Below the pieces are notes generated by a model, which was not told the DNA's origin, did no database searches, and saw nothing but the letters and a program-made list of their open reading frames with translations. Positions 38,252-45,914 of a stretch of DNA of 64,000 nt are shown here, piece by piece. This DNA comes from Lentilactobacillus sunkii DSM 19904 (lineage in GTDB: Bacteria; Bacillota; Bacilli; Lactobacillales; Lactobacillaceae), in NCBI RefSeq assembly GCF_001435575.1, contig NZ_AZEA01000001.1, forward strand, positions 1 through 64,000, in the 5' to 3' direction. The translations under genes were made by a program, and so were the position numbers. Numbering within the stretch: the stretch's first letter is position 1; each line of letters opens with the position of its first letter.

Positions 38252-38782
38252 ATGAAGTCATTATCATTAAGTGGTCGGAAGTTGAGAGTGGTCGATATTG
38301 TTGTACTGGCGATATTTATGTCACTGTTGCTGATTCTCAGTCGTTTTACTGTAGGCGTTCGAATCTGGCGCCTTAGTTTTGGATTTATTGTAATGGCAAT
38401 TGCCAGTTCGTTGTATGGGCCATGGTGGTCCGCATCCATCGCAGCAATGGCAGACGTTATCGGAACTTTGACATCTGGCTCTGTTTATTTTCCAGGTTTT
38501 ACTCTTTCTGCGATTCTTGGCGCGATGATCTATGGCTATTTCTTTTACGGTAAGAAAGTTACCGTGAAGCGAGTCGTCATCGCACAGTTGCTCATTATGA
38601 TTTTTGTCAACACTATTTTGAACACATATTGGCTCACAATTCTCTACAAGACACCATTTTTAGCAGCTTTACCAATCAGAATTATAAAAGAAGTTGTTAT
38701 CACACCAATTCAAATGGCGATTATTTATTTTGTCTTAAATTCTAATACATTAAAGAATATTCAAAACCGTTTATCCAGATAA
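38252..38782 (+). CDS. folT: Folate ECF transporter substrate-binding subunit FolT
   Basis: Integral membrane S component (176 residues, about six helices) that binds folate and docks with the shared energy-coupling module EcfAA'T, which is not encoded here. Family features are LAIFMSLLLILSRF near the N-terminus, GPWWSASIAAMADVIG, and the late NTYWLTILYKTPF. The THF riboswitch directly upstream and the folate biosynthesis genes directly downstream make the folate assignment much firmer than sequence alone. Confidence 0.93.
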   Translation: MKSLSLSGRKLRVVDIVVLAIFMSLLLILSRFTVGVRIWRLSFGFIVMAIASSLYGPWWSASIAAMADVIGTLTSGSVYFPGFTLSAILGAMIYGYFFYGKKVTVKRVVIAQLLIMIFVNTILNTYWLTILYKTPFLAALPIRIIKEVVITPIQMAIIYFVLNSNTLKNIQNRLSR

Positions 38783-38850
38783 TTTTGTGCGACACATTGG
38801 CGTTTACGTTCAGTGGGCCGCTTTTTGTATTGACCGAAAGGAGTCTGTAT

Positions 38851-39198
38851 ATGTACCATATTCGAATGAATAATATGCAATTTCATAGTCATATCGGCGT
38901 TCTTCCAGAAGAAAAAGTCGTTGGCCAGGACATTCAAATTGACCTCGATGTTGAGGCGAATACCCAACCTCATGACGATTTGCTGACAACAACAGTATCG
39001 TATGCTGATTTTTACGACATTGTTGACCATATTGTCAGCAACAGCAAAGCTGATTTGATCGAAACCTTGGCCCAGAATATCATGACACAAATTAAGAAAG
39101 CCGATGCCCGAATCGGGACCGTCAAAGTGACAATTCGTAAGTTGGGACTGCCGATTGATGGTGTTTTGGACAATGTTGAAATAGAAATGGAGCAATAA
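38851..39198 (+). CDS. folB: Dihydroneopterin aldolase
   Basis: Cleaves 7,8-dihydroneopterin to 6-hydroxymethyl-7,8-dihydropterin and glycolaldehyde. 115 residues, with MNNMQFHSHIGVLPEEKVVGQ, the SYADFYDIV substrate segment, LIETLAQNI and the catalytic region VTIRKLGLPI. Start at the ATG at 38851 behind AAAGGAG; the frame upstream carries 22 unrelated residues. It lies 68 bases after folT without a convincing terminator between, and 3 bases before folKE. Confidence 0.94.
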   Translation: MYHIRMNNMQFHSHIGVLPEEKVVGQDIQIDLDVEANTQPHDDLLTTTVSYADFYDIVDHIVSNSKADLIETLAQNIMTQIKKADARIGTVKVTIRKLGLPIDGVLDNVEIEMEQ

Positions 39199-39201
39199 TT
39201 A

Positions 39202-40248
39202 ATGAATGACGTTTATCTTAGTTTAGGAAGTAACATTGGCAACCGTGAGCTGTTTTTGCATGAGGCAATCGAAGCCCTTGGCAATGATGCTAACATTTTA
39301 ATTGATAAAACAGCGGGTTTTTACGAAACCTCACCGGTTGGAAACGTTGAACAGCGGCCATTTGTCAATACTGCTGTTAAAATTGCAACCACATACACGC
39401 CACAACAACTGATTCGATTTATTCATGAAATTGAGCAGGGCTTGCATCGGACTCGAACCATTCATTGGGGCCCAAGAACCATTGATATCGATATTGTTTT
39501 CTTTGGTGATCAGCAAATTAACACAAAAGAATTGACCGTTCCGCATCCAGAAGCATTTAACCGTTTATTCGTTCTTGTACCCATCTTGGAAATCATCGAT
39601 AAAGGATTTCCTTCATATCAGAAAATTGAATCGACAATTTCTGCTCTTAAAGATAAAGATCAAACCATCCAAAAGTTGACATCCAATGAAAATTACAAGG
39701 GAACACTTCAAGCTTCTGTTCGACAATTATTGACAACAGTTGGTGAAAATCCGGATCGGCCGGGTCTGGTGGAAACCCCTGATCGGGTTGCCAGAATGTA
39801 TGGTGAAATCTTTTCATCGATCGGAATTGAAGATTTTGATGACTACAAGTTATTTGATGCCCCGGTCAGTCAAAGTTCCAAGATGGTCATGGTTAAAGAT
39901 ATTCCATTCTATTCCATGTGTGAGCACCATATGATGCCATTCTGGGGAAAGGTCAGCGTTGGCTATATTCCTGACCACGGGAAAATCATTGGATTGAGTA
40001 AGATCCCGCGCCTAGTTGATTTTGTATCACACAAATTAAGTTTACAGGAAAAAGTGACGAATGATATCATCACTCAAATGAACAAGATTCTGCAGCCTAA
40101 AGGGGTTGCTGTGTTAATTGACGCCCGTCATATGTGTGTCGAGATGCGTGGTGTCAAGAAGACCGGTTCTGTGACTCGAACTACAAGTTTCTCAGGTATA
40201 TTTCAAACCGATGAGCAGCTGCAAAGCGAGTTTATGAGTTCAATTTAA
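39202..40248 (+). CDS. folKE: FolK-FolE fusion: HPPK and GTP cyclohydrolase I
   Basis: Bifunctional enzyme of 348 residues. Residues 1-155 are hydroxymethyldihydropterin pyrophosphokinase (LSLGSNIGNRE, GFYETSPVG, RTIHWGPRTIDIDIVFF); residues 165-348 are GTP cyclohydrolase I (VGENPDRPGLVETPDRVARMY in part, the zinc site SMCEHHMMPFWG, GLSKIPRLVDF, DARHMCVEMRGVKK). It therefore carries both the first step and a later step of the pterin branch. A FolKE enzyme is known from Lactococcus lactis. Confidence 0.95.
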   Translation: MNDVYLSLGSNIGNRELFLHEAIEALGNDANILIDKTAGFYETSPVGNVEQRPFVNTAVKIATTYTPQQLIRFIHEIEQGLHRTRTIHWGPRTIDIDIVFFGDQQINTKELTVPHPEAFNRLFVLVPILEIIDKGFPSYQKIESTISALKDKDQTIQKLTSNENYKGTLQASVRQLLTTVGENPDRPGLVETPDRVARMYGEIFSSIGIEDFDDYKLFDAPVSQSSKMVMVKDIPFYSMCEHHMMPFWGKVSVGYIPDHGKIIGLSKIPRLVDFVSHKLSLQEKVTNDIITQMNKILQPKGVAVLIDARHMCVEMRGVKKTGSVTRTTSFSGIFQTDEQLQSEFMSSI

Positions 40249-40259
40249 GGTGATTTGAT

Positions 40260-41582
40260 ATGGCAGAAAATAACAATGAAAGTAAGCAGGGGTTTTCCGG
40301 ATTCTTATATGACCAAGGTGACCGGATTGCCTTACTGAAGCGGGTTTTAAAAGCATTAGGAAACCCTGATACTGATTTTTTGATCATTCATGTTTGCGGT
40401 ACTAACGGCAAAGGCTCCACTGCGAAAATGATTGCTAATTTATTGGCCAACCTGCATCATCACGTCGGCTTATTTACCAGCCCGTTTATTGGTGACGTTA
40501 CTAACAGCATCCAAATCGATAGCCAGAATATTGGAAAATCGGATCTCAATCAAATTTTGGGTTCTTTAAAGAAAACAATGAGTTCATCAGAATTTTTAAA
40601 TGATGAATTATCATCTTTTGAAGCCCAGTTTGTTGCAGCGATGGTTTACTTTTCCAAGCAGAGCGTAGATTTTGTTGTGCTGGAATGCGGACTTGGTGGG
40701 GAACTTGATGCCACCAATGCGGTTACAACCACACTGTATTCAATCTTTACGAGAATCGGCTTGGATCACATTGGTATTCTCGGTGACACGATTGCCGAAA
40801 TTGCGACTACCAAGTCAAAAATTATTCGTCCAGGGAACACGACAATTGTGGCGCCCAATCAGCGCGCAATATCGATGGAAATCTTAAAGAACGAAGCTCA
40901 TATCAAAGGTTCTGGCCTTATTGATGCTTCTCAAGTGAAGATCTCCCAGAAGGCTAACGCCGATGGCAGTTCAATTATCAATTACAGGTACGGAAAGATC
41001 TCAGGATCTTTCAGGTTTAGTCTGCTGGGGACTTATCAGCTCGAAAATGTAGCAACAGTCCTGACTTGGCTGTTTGACTTTGCTCGAAAGAATCGTTTGG
41101 AATTGGACTATGATCATTTATTGAGTCAAACACTTGGCAGCATGATTGTTCCTGGTCGGTTTGAAGCCATTTCGTCTTCACCAAAAATCATTCTTGACGG
41201 TGCTCATAATCTTGATGCGATCGGGGCGTTTGTTGATACTGTTCAGTCAAGATACACTAACGAGAACAAAATATTTGTCACCGGATTTTTAAAAGACAAA
41301 GACTACCAGGATAATATTCGGTTATTAACGACCATTAATCACGCCGATTTTAAAATTACTCAACCCAACAATCCTGATCGAGCTTTGTCCGCCAAAAGTT
41401 TGGAAAAGGTGATCATTGAAGAGACCGGGAATGTTTATCAATCCTTTGACGATCCAATTGCCGCTTTAAAAGATGCAATATCAGAGGCGAACCAACGTCC
41501 GAACACAATTGTTTTTGTCGTCGGTTCATTTTATCTGTTAAATCCGATTCGAACATACTTAAAAACTAGGAGTGAGCGTTGA
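40260..41582 (+). CDS. folC: Folylpolyglutamate/dihydrofolate synthase
   Basis: Mur-ligase-type enzyme adding glutamate to dihydropteroate and/or to folates, which retains them in the cell. 440 residues with the P-loop CGTNGKGSTAKMIA (about 48), the LFTSPFIGDVTNSI folate loop and LECGLGGELDATN. The C-terminal domain includes KIILDGAHNLDAI. In this operon it is best placed to supply dihydrofolate synthase activity. Its stop overlaps the folP start (TGATG). Confidence 0.93.
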   Translation: MAENNNESKQGFSGFLYDQGDRIALLKRVLKALGNPDTDFLIIHVCGTNGKGSTAKMIANLLANLHHHVGLFTSPFIGDVTNSIQIDSQNIGKSDLNQILGSLKKTMSSSEFLNDELSSFEAQFVAAMVYFSKQSVDFVVLECGLGGELDATNAVTTTLYSIFTRIGLDHIGILGDTIAEIATTKSKIIRPGNTTIVAPNQRAISMEILKNEAHIKGSGLIDASQVKISQKANADGSSIINYRYGKISGSFRFSLLGTYQLENVATVLTWLFDFARKNRLELDYDHLLSQTLGSMIVPGRFEAISSSPKIILDGAHNLDAIGAFVDTVQSRYTNENKIFVTGFLKDKDYQDNIRLLTTINHADFKITQPNNPDRALSAKSLEKVIIEETGNVYQSFDDPIAALKDAISEANQRPNTIVFVVGSFYLLNPIRTYLKTRSER

Positions 41583-42433
41583 TGAATAATACGGAGACAG
41601 CAATTCATTTTAAGGGAAGCAATTTTGACTTTGACATTACCAACGAACCAATTATTTATTCAATTTTGAACTTAACACCCGATTCATTTTTTGATGGTGG
41701 GGTGAATTCAAGTGTCGATAAGGTTCTCCACCGAATTGAAACCGAACTTTCATATGGGGCCAAGGTATTTGAAGTCGGTGGGAAATCATCCAAACCTCAC
41801 TTTGATGATATTAGCCCGGAAGCAGAATGGGGGCGTATCACGCCTTATCTCAAAGCAATTAATAAGGAATTTCCCGACTTAACCCTCGCAATTGATTCAA
41901 ATACGCCAGAGGTGATTAAGTGGGCACTGGATGCCGGCATTCAAATTATTAATGATATCGATGGATTTAATTCGGATGAAAAACTGAAGTTGGTCCAGGA
42001 ATATCATCCATCTGTGGTAACAATGTTTAATGGCCGGAATTTTGATGAGCAGCCGGAAACCCTTGATCAAACGATGAACGACTTTTTCACTCAATCAATT
42101 AGCGATCTTGAAAATGCCGGCTTATCAAAAGAAAATATTGTCATTGACCCAGGTGTCGGGTTCTCTAATAGCAATACTTTAGAATTTGATATGATCAAGA
42201 TGAAAGCAACCAAGTTTATGCAGAAGTTTAAGACGCCAATTATGATTGCGATTTCACGAAAGAGTTTCGCAAAACGGTTATTTGACGCCGACCTTGCCGA
42301 TCGTTTAGTACCAACCGTGTTATTTGAAGCATATATGACCCAACTTGGTGGTCGGGTTATTCGTGTCCATGACGTGAAGGAAACTCACGAATTAATCGAA
42401 ACTTTCAAAATTTTCCGAGATATCCTTAATTAG
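41582..42433 (+). CDS. folP: Dihydropteroate synthase
   Basis: Condenses hydroxymethyldihydropterin diphosphate with p-aminobenzoate; the sulfonamide target. 283 residues in a TIM barrel with NLTPDSFFDGGVNSS, GAKVFEVGGKSS, AIDSNTPEVIKWAL, NDIDGF, VIDPGVGF and the C-terminal RVHDVKE. GGAG lies about 8 bases before the ATG at 41582, which overlaps folC; an adjacent TTG at 41579 is also possible. No p-aminobenzoate synthesis genes and no folA are in the window. Confidence 0.94.
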   Translation: MNNTETAIHFKGSNFDFDITNEPIIYSILNLTPDSFFDGGVNSSVDKVLHRIETELSYGAKVFEVGGKSSKPHFDDISPEAEWGRITPYLKAINKEFPDLTLAIDSNTPEVIKWALDAGIQIINDIDGFNSDEKLKLVQEYHPSVVTMFNGRNFDEQPETLDQTMNDFFTQSISDLENAGLSKENIVIDPGVGFSNSNTLEFDMIKMKATKFMQKFKTPIMIAISRKSFAKRLFDADLADRLVPTVLFEAYMTQLGGRVIRVHDVKETHELIETFKIFRDILN

Positions 42434-42447
42434 GGAGGAAAACAATT

Positions 42448-42957
42448 TTGTTGGATGAATTAATCAAAGAAATTGATGAATTGAATTCGCAATCTTTGCC
42501 ATGGATTAATCAGGTAAAGCTCGATCATATTAAATTGATGCTTAAAGATTCTGAGAGCAAACTGCGGAATCGAAAGTCAGATCTTCATCTTTCTGCAAGT
42601 GCCATGGCATTTACTGATCAAGCAGGTATCTTTATTCGCCATCCATATCTGCATACAATTTTGTTGCCGGCGGGCCATGTTGAAATGGGTGAAAGTCCAT
42701 TTGAGTGTGCTTTAAGAGAATTCCATGAAGAAACTGGGTTGAATGCCGATCCAAAGTTCCGACGGCTAATCGATGTTAATTTGATTGATATTCCGGCAAA
42801 TCCAATTAAGCATGAAGGCGTTCATCAACATATCGACTTCCGTTACTTAATTCACTTGTTGCCAGAATTACCTGGTACAGCGGAACTTCCTGTTTTTTAT
42901 TTAGATGAAGCGAAAAGCCCAAATGAATTTTCAAAATACTTTTTCTTAATAAAGTAG
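42448..42957 (+). CDS. Nudix hydrolase in the folate operon
   Basis: 169 residues with a perfect Nudix box (GHVEMGESPFECALREFHEE, followed by TGL; about residues 76-98), preceded by a helical N-terminal region of 40 residues. TTG start 15 bases after folP with AGGGAGG upstream. It is the last gene of the fol operon. The operon otherwise lacks an enzyme for removing pyrophosphate from dihydroneopterin triphosphate, a step done by a Nudix protein in several bacteria, so this is a candidate for it. The sequence alone does not prove that substrate; a house-cleaning role is the alternative. Confidence 0.85.
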   Translation: MLDELIKEIDELNSQSLPWINQVKLDHIKLMLKDSESKLRNRKSDLHLSASAMAFTDQAGIFIRHPYLHTILLPAGHVEMGESPFECALREFHEETGLNADPKFRRLIDVNLIDIPANPIKHEGVHQHIDFRYLIHLLPELPGTAELPVFYLDEAKSPNEFSKYFFLIK

Positions 42958-43058
42958 CATAGTTGTGGATGCTTGGCATATACAAGTAAATATGTATAAA
43001 TAAGTGCCGCATAAAAAAATGTTCGGATCGACTACTTGGTCCGATTGACTAGAGGTGG

Positions 43059-43472
43059 ATGAATATCATAAGTTATCAAAAAAATACGGCTATCTCTTTA
43101 ACTGATTTGGTTCATTTATACGGAAGCGTTGGTTGGAAAGAATATACCATTGATTCAGCAAAACTCCAACAGGCTGTCAATCAGTCACTATTTGTCGTTT
43201 CGGCTTGGCATGGTGATAAGTTGGTTGGATTAATCAGGTGTGTCGGAGATGGCATATCGATTGTCTATATTCAGGATCTGTTAGTTTTACCGGATTATCG
43301 ACGTCAGAAAATTGGAACAGAATTAATGAAGATGGTTGACACTGAGTATTCGGATGTTAGACAAAAAGTGTTATTGACCGAAGAAAGTCCGGTCACTCGA
43401 AAATTCTATCTATCGTGCGGCTATCATTCTGCAGACCACGGCGATGTGGTCGCATTTTATCATTTTCAATAA
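43059..43472 (+). CDS. GNAT family N-acetyltransferase
   Basis: 137-residue acetyl-CoA-dependent acyltransferase. The acetyl-CoA loop is LLVLPDYRRQKIGTELMKMV (about residues 76-95). The N-terminal LYGSVGWKEY segment resembles the YhbS/PaiA-like subgroup. AGAGG lies close (about 5 bases) to the ATG. It is the last plus-strand gene before the dif site and is separated from the folate operon by 100 bases. Substrate unknown. Confidence 0.88.
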   Translation: MNIISYQKNTAISLTDLVHLYGSVGWKEYTIDSAKLQQAVNQSLFVVSAWHGDKLVGLIRCVGDGISIVYIQDLLVLPDYRRQKIGTELMKMVDTEYSDVRQKVLLTEESPVTRKFYLSCGYHSADHGDVVAFYHFQ

Positions 43473-43506
43473 AAAGCATCCAACTTAATTGGATGCTTTT
43501 TATTTG
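43471..43506 (+). terminator. Terminator of the acetyltransferase gene
   Basis: AAAAAGCATCCAA and its complement, 5-nt loop, T tail; it overlaps the stop codon. Confidence 0.92.
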
Positions 43507-43574
43507 TATTTAATTACCAACAAACAAATGGGAGAGGGACAATAAAATACCCAAGATTATGATTTTCGCTTTCT

Positions 43575-43602
43575 ACTTTACATAATATATATTATACGAA
43601 GT
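43575..43602. other. dif: dif site for XerC/XerD-type chromosome dimer resolution
   Basis: Eleven-base arms ACTTTACATAA and TTATACGAAGT flank the six-base centre TATATA. Read on the minus strand it is ACTTCGTATAA-TATATA-TTATGTAAAGT. Compared with the Bacillus subtilis dif sequence as I remember it (ACTTCCTAGAA-TATATA-TTATGTAAACT), only three positions differ. It lies at the point where predominant gene direction flips from plus to minus, as expected at the replication terminus. Confidence 0.88.
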
Positions 43603-43620
43603 AGTGTTGAAACAAAATAA

Positions 43621-43669
43621 ATCAGCGATCTGACACCGTACTCGGTAACTGATCACTGATCATCTTTTT
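43621..43669 (+). terminator. Strong hairpin with T tail beside dif
   Basis: ATCAGCGATCTGAC pairs with AACTGATCACTGAT (a few mismatches), enclosing a perfect ACCG/CGGT inner stem, then a seven-T run. As a plus-strand terminator it has no gene to end, since the acetyltransferase already has one. It may act on the minus-strand LicD-like gene, or end a short unannotated RNA. Apart from dif, I see nothing else in 43507-43697. Confidence 0.6.
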
Positions 43670-43697
43670 TTATTTTATTTCTTAATTCATTTAATTA

Positions 43698-44540
43698 TCA
43701 ACTTGCTGCTTGTTCCCAGTTATTTCTCAGTTCATTTTGGGTTCCTAGTTGGTAATTATCCACCTTTACTTCTAAAACGTGACGCTGAATGCGTTTCTCA
43801 AGCGGTGGTAATTTCATATAGTTTCCATACAGCCTCGTCAAGTATCCGTTATAGTCCGCAAGTATTGGAACCAACAAGTTTTCAAATTTCATTCGAATAA
43901 TGTGATGAAATTCCCACGGTTCGATTAATTCTTGACCATATTCATATGGCGATGACATATTGATGAACGGCAGATTGTGATGACCATCATATTTAGTCAT
44001 AACTGACAATCTTGTCTCATATAATTCATTTAAGGACATATCAGCATACTTTGACTGAAACAATTGTTGTGGTTCTGCATTTGGATAAAGTCGCTGTCTA
44101 ATTTCTGTTAGTATCTCTGTTAAAGCAATTTTTTGCTGTTGTTGCTCACTGGCTTGTTTTGGCATCCGATCGAACGGAAACACATCAATGAAGATGCCAT
44201 TTCGCGCTTTTGTCGATTCCCGACCATGTTCGATGATATGCGTACCAGCTGCCATAACTTTTGCAAAATCGTATTCATATTTTGGATCAAGGCGGTTTTC
44301 TTCAACAAAATACCCTGAATGATTCAATTTATGTGGTGCAATTCTTAAGAACTTTTCGAAATCTGTCCTGGTAAGACCAATGTCAATATCGTCGTCCCAT
44401 GGAATAAAGCCGTGATGCCGTGCAGCGCCAATTGCTGAACCACCGGTTAAAACGTACGTTAGATGGTTCTTTGAGTTGACCTGGTCTACTTTTGTCAAGA
44501 TTTCTAATTCAATACGATGAATTAAGTCTAAATTGATCAT
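43698..44540 (-). CDS. LicD family nucleotidyltransferase-fold protein
   Basis: 280-residue member of the LicD family, which includes phosphocholine transferases that decorate cell-wall teichoic acid and capsule. The catalytic pattern YVLTGGSAIGAARHHGFIPWDDDIDIGL (in part, residues 29-56) has the GG-S motif and the DDDIDI metal-binding aspartates, followed by IFIDVFPFDRMP. It stands alone between dif and xerS, without polysaccharide genes nearby, so its acceptor is unknown. The position at the terminus would be compatible with acquisition by transfer. Confidence 0.85.
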   Translation of the reverse strand: MINLDLIHRIELEILTKVDQVNSKNHLTYVLTGGSAIGAARHHGFIPWDDDIDIGLTRTDFEKFLRIAPHKLNHSGYFVEENRLDPKYEYDFAKVMAAGTHIIEHGRESTKARNGIFIDVFPFDRMPKQASEQQQQKIALTEILTEIRQRLYPNAEPQQLFQSKYADMSLNELYETRLSVMTKYDGHHNLPFINMSSPYEYGQELIEPWEFHHIIRMKFENLLVPILADYNGYLTRLYGNYMKLPPLEKRIQRHVLEVKVDNYQLGTQNELRNNWEQAAS

Positions 44541-44653
44541 GATAAAACCTCCTTGATCAAACGATTATTTCATATCCAAACCTCTTTTATATTGGACTGT
44601 TCAACTCTTATCTTAATCCGAACAAGACCTTGGTCAATGAATACTGTTGATTA

Positions 44654-44662
44654 TGCTATAAT
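44654..44662 (+). promoter_or_regulatory. Extended -10 promoter of xerS
   Basis: TATGCTATAAT contains TG one base before TATAAT. No good -35 lies 17 bases upstream, typical of extended -10 promoters. It leaves a leader of about 90 bases before xerS. Confidence 0.55.
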
Positions 44663-44694
44663 TAACTTAATAAAATAGACGTTTTATTAAGTTA
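44663..44694. repeat. Perfect 13-6-13 inverted repeat upstream of xerS
   Basis: TAACTTAATAAAA and TTTTATTAAGTTA flank TAGACG. It begins at the last base of the xerS -10 box, where an operator would act. The six-base centre is also the dif geometry. It does not resemble the streptococcal XerS site as I remember it. Confidence 0.8.
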
Positions 44695-44762
44695 TGCTTC
44701 TCAAAATTATAAAACCCTCCCAAATAGCAAAATTAAATTAGATCATTAAGGAGTCATTAATT

Positions 44763-45860
44763 GTGAATAATCAACAATATCTAAAGCACAACGAGCAACT
44801 CATCAAACAACTTCCCAGCTATGTTAACGAGTATTATTTGGATAAATCCACGGTTCCGCTATCCCCCGCTACCTTATACCAGTATTTAAACGAGTTCCAC
44901 CGTTTCTTTAGCTGGATGATTGATGTTGGGATTGCTGATGTTGATAAAGCAGAAGACATTCCACTTTCATCACTGGAACACTTCAAAAAGCAAGATATGG
45001 AGCTCTATAAGTCCTATCTGCTTAATCGTGGCAAACAGACAGCCAGTAATCCACAGGGAACAATTTCTCATCGAACAGTCAATCGTTCATTGAACGCACT
45101 TTCGGCCCTCTTCAGGTATTTAACCGAAGAAACTGAAAATGCTGACGGTGAACCGTATTTTTATCGCAATGTCATGAAAAAGATTGCTTTAGTGTCGGAC
45201 ACTGAAACTTATCAAACCAGAGCTAATAATATCAAGGATCAGTTGATGCTTGGTGATGCGGATATGAAGTATGTTGAGTTCATTAAAACTGGCTACCCAG
45301 CTGAGATCACCAACAAACGGACGATTGCATTGTACCGGCGTGACTGTGAACGAGATGTTGCAATGAACGCATTAATGCTCGGGACCGGTATCCGGGTTTC
45401 GGAATTGACCAATGCAAACATCAAAGATTTAAACTTGCATAAAGCAACAATCTCGGTGCGGCGCAAAGGTGGTAAACGCGATTTAGTGCCGATTGCGGCC
45501 TGGGTTATCCCATATCTAACGCAGTACCTGGAGATCCGAAAAAGCCGATACATGGCAAACAAAGACACCCCTGCCCTCTTTTTAACGAAAGGGGCAAGCC
45601 AACCTCGACGGATTTCCACTGCAACCGTCGAATTGCTGGTCGCTAAGTATTCTCAGGCATTTAACCATGTGCGGATTACACCGCACAAATTACGCCACAC
45701 TTTGGCCTCCAAACTATACTTAGAGACAAATAATGAACATTTGGTAGCTACTCAGCTGGGCCAGACTTCAACAAAAGCAACCGGATTGTATACTCATATC
45801 ATTGATACCAAGCAACGAAAAGCGCTTGATAATCTGCACAAAACAGATGACAAAGAGTGA
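44763..45860 (+). CDS. xerS: XerS tyrosine recombinase
   Basis: Site-specific recombinase of the single-protein Xer type described in streptococci and lactococci, where it resolves chromosome dimers alone. 365 residues; SAM-like N-terminal domain (about 20-140), catalytic domain with Arg in GTGIRVSEL, Lys in RRKGGKRD, HKLRHTLAS, and the tyrosine in GLYTHI. The NVMKKI and EPYFYRN segments mark XerS rather than XerC/D. GTG start 9 bases after AAGGAG. It runs against the local gene direction and lies 1.2 kb from the dif site. Confidence 0.92.
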   Translation: MNNQQYLKHNEQLIKQLPSYVNEYYLDKSTVPLSPATLYQYLNEFHRFFSWMIDVGIADVDKAEDIPLSSLEHFKKQDMELYKSYLLNRGKQTASNPQGTISHRTVNRSLNALSALFRYLTEETENADGEPYFYRNVMKKIALVSDTETYQTRANNIKDQLMLGDADMKYVEFIKTGYPAEITNKRTIALYRRDCERDVAMNALMLGTGIRVSELTNANIKDLNLHKATISVRRKGGKRDLVPIAAWVIPYLTQYLEIRKSRYMANKDTPALFLTKGASQPRRISTATVELLVAKYSQAFNHVRITPHKLRHTLASKLYLETNNEHLVATQLGQTSTKATGLYTHIIDTKQRKALDNLHKTDDKE

Positions 45861-45874
45861 CGGTTGAGACAAGG

Positions 45875-45914
45875 AAACCACTTCATCGAAACTTTAAGAC
45901 GAAGTGGTTTTATT
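45875..45914. terminator. Terminator between xerS and mutY
   Basis: AAACCACTTC and GAAGTGGTTT with a 16-nt loop; the right arm covers the mutY stop codon. It can serve both convergent genes. Confidence 0.75.

Noticed and set aside
38783-38850. A terminator between folT and folB
   Set aside because: The GGCG and GGCCGC stretch does not form a convincing stem with a T run, so I treat the genes as one transcript.
44663-44694. The 13-6-13 palindrome as the known XerS dif site of streptococci
   Set aside because: Only the geometry fits; the arm sequences do not resemble the streptococcal site as I remember it.
44763-45860. xerS (and xerC at 58368) as phage or transposon integrases
   Set aside because: Both match the Xer housekeeping subgroups along their length, and there are no phage, conjugation or attachment-site features around them.
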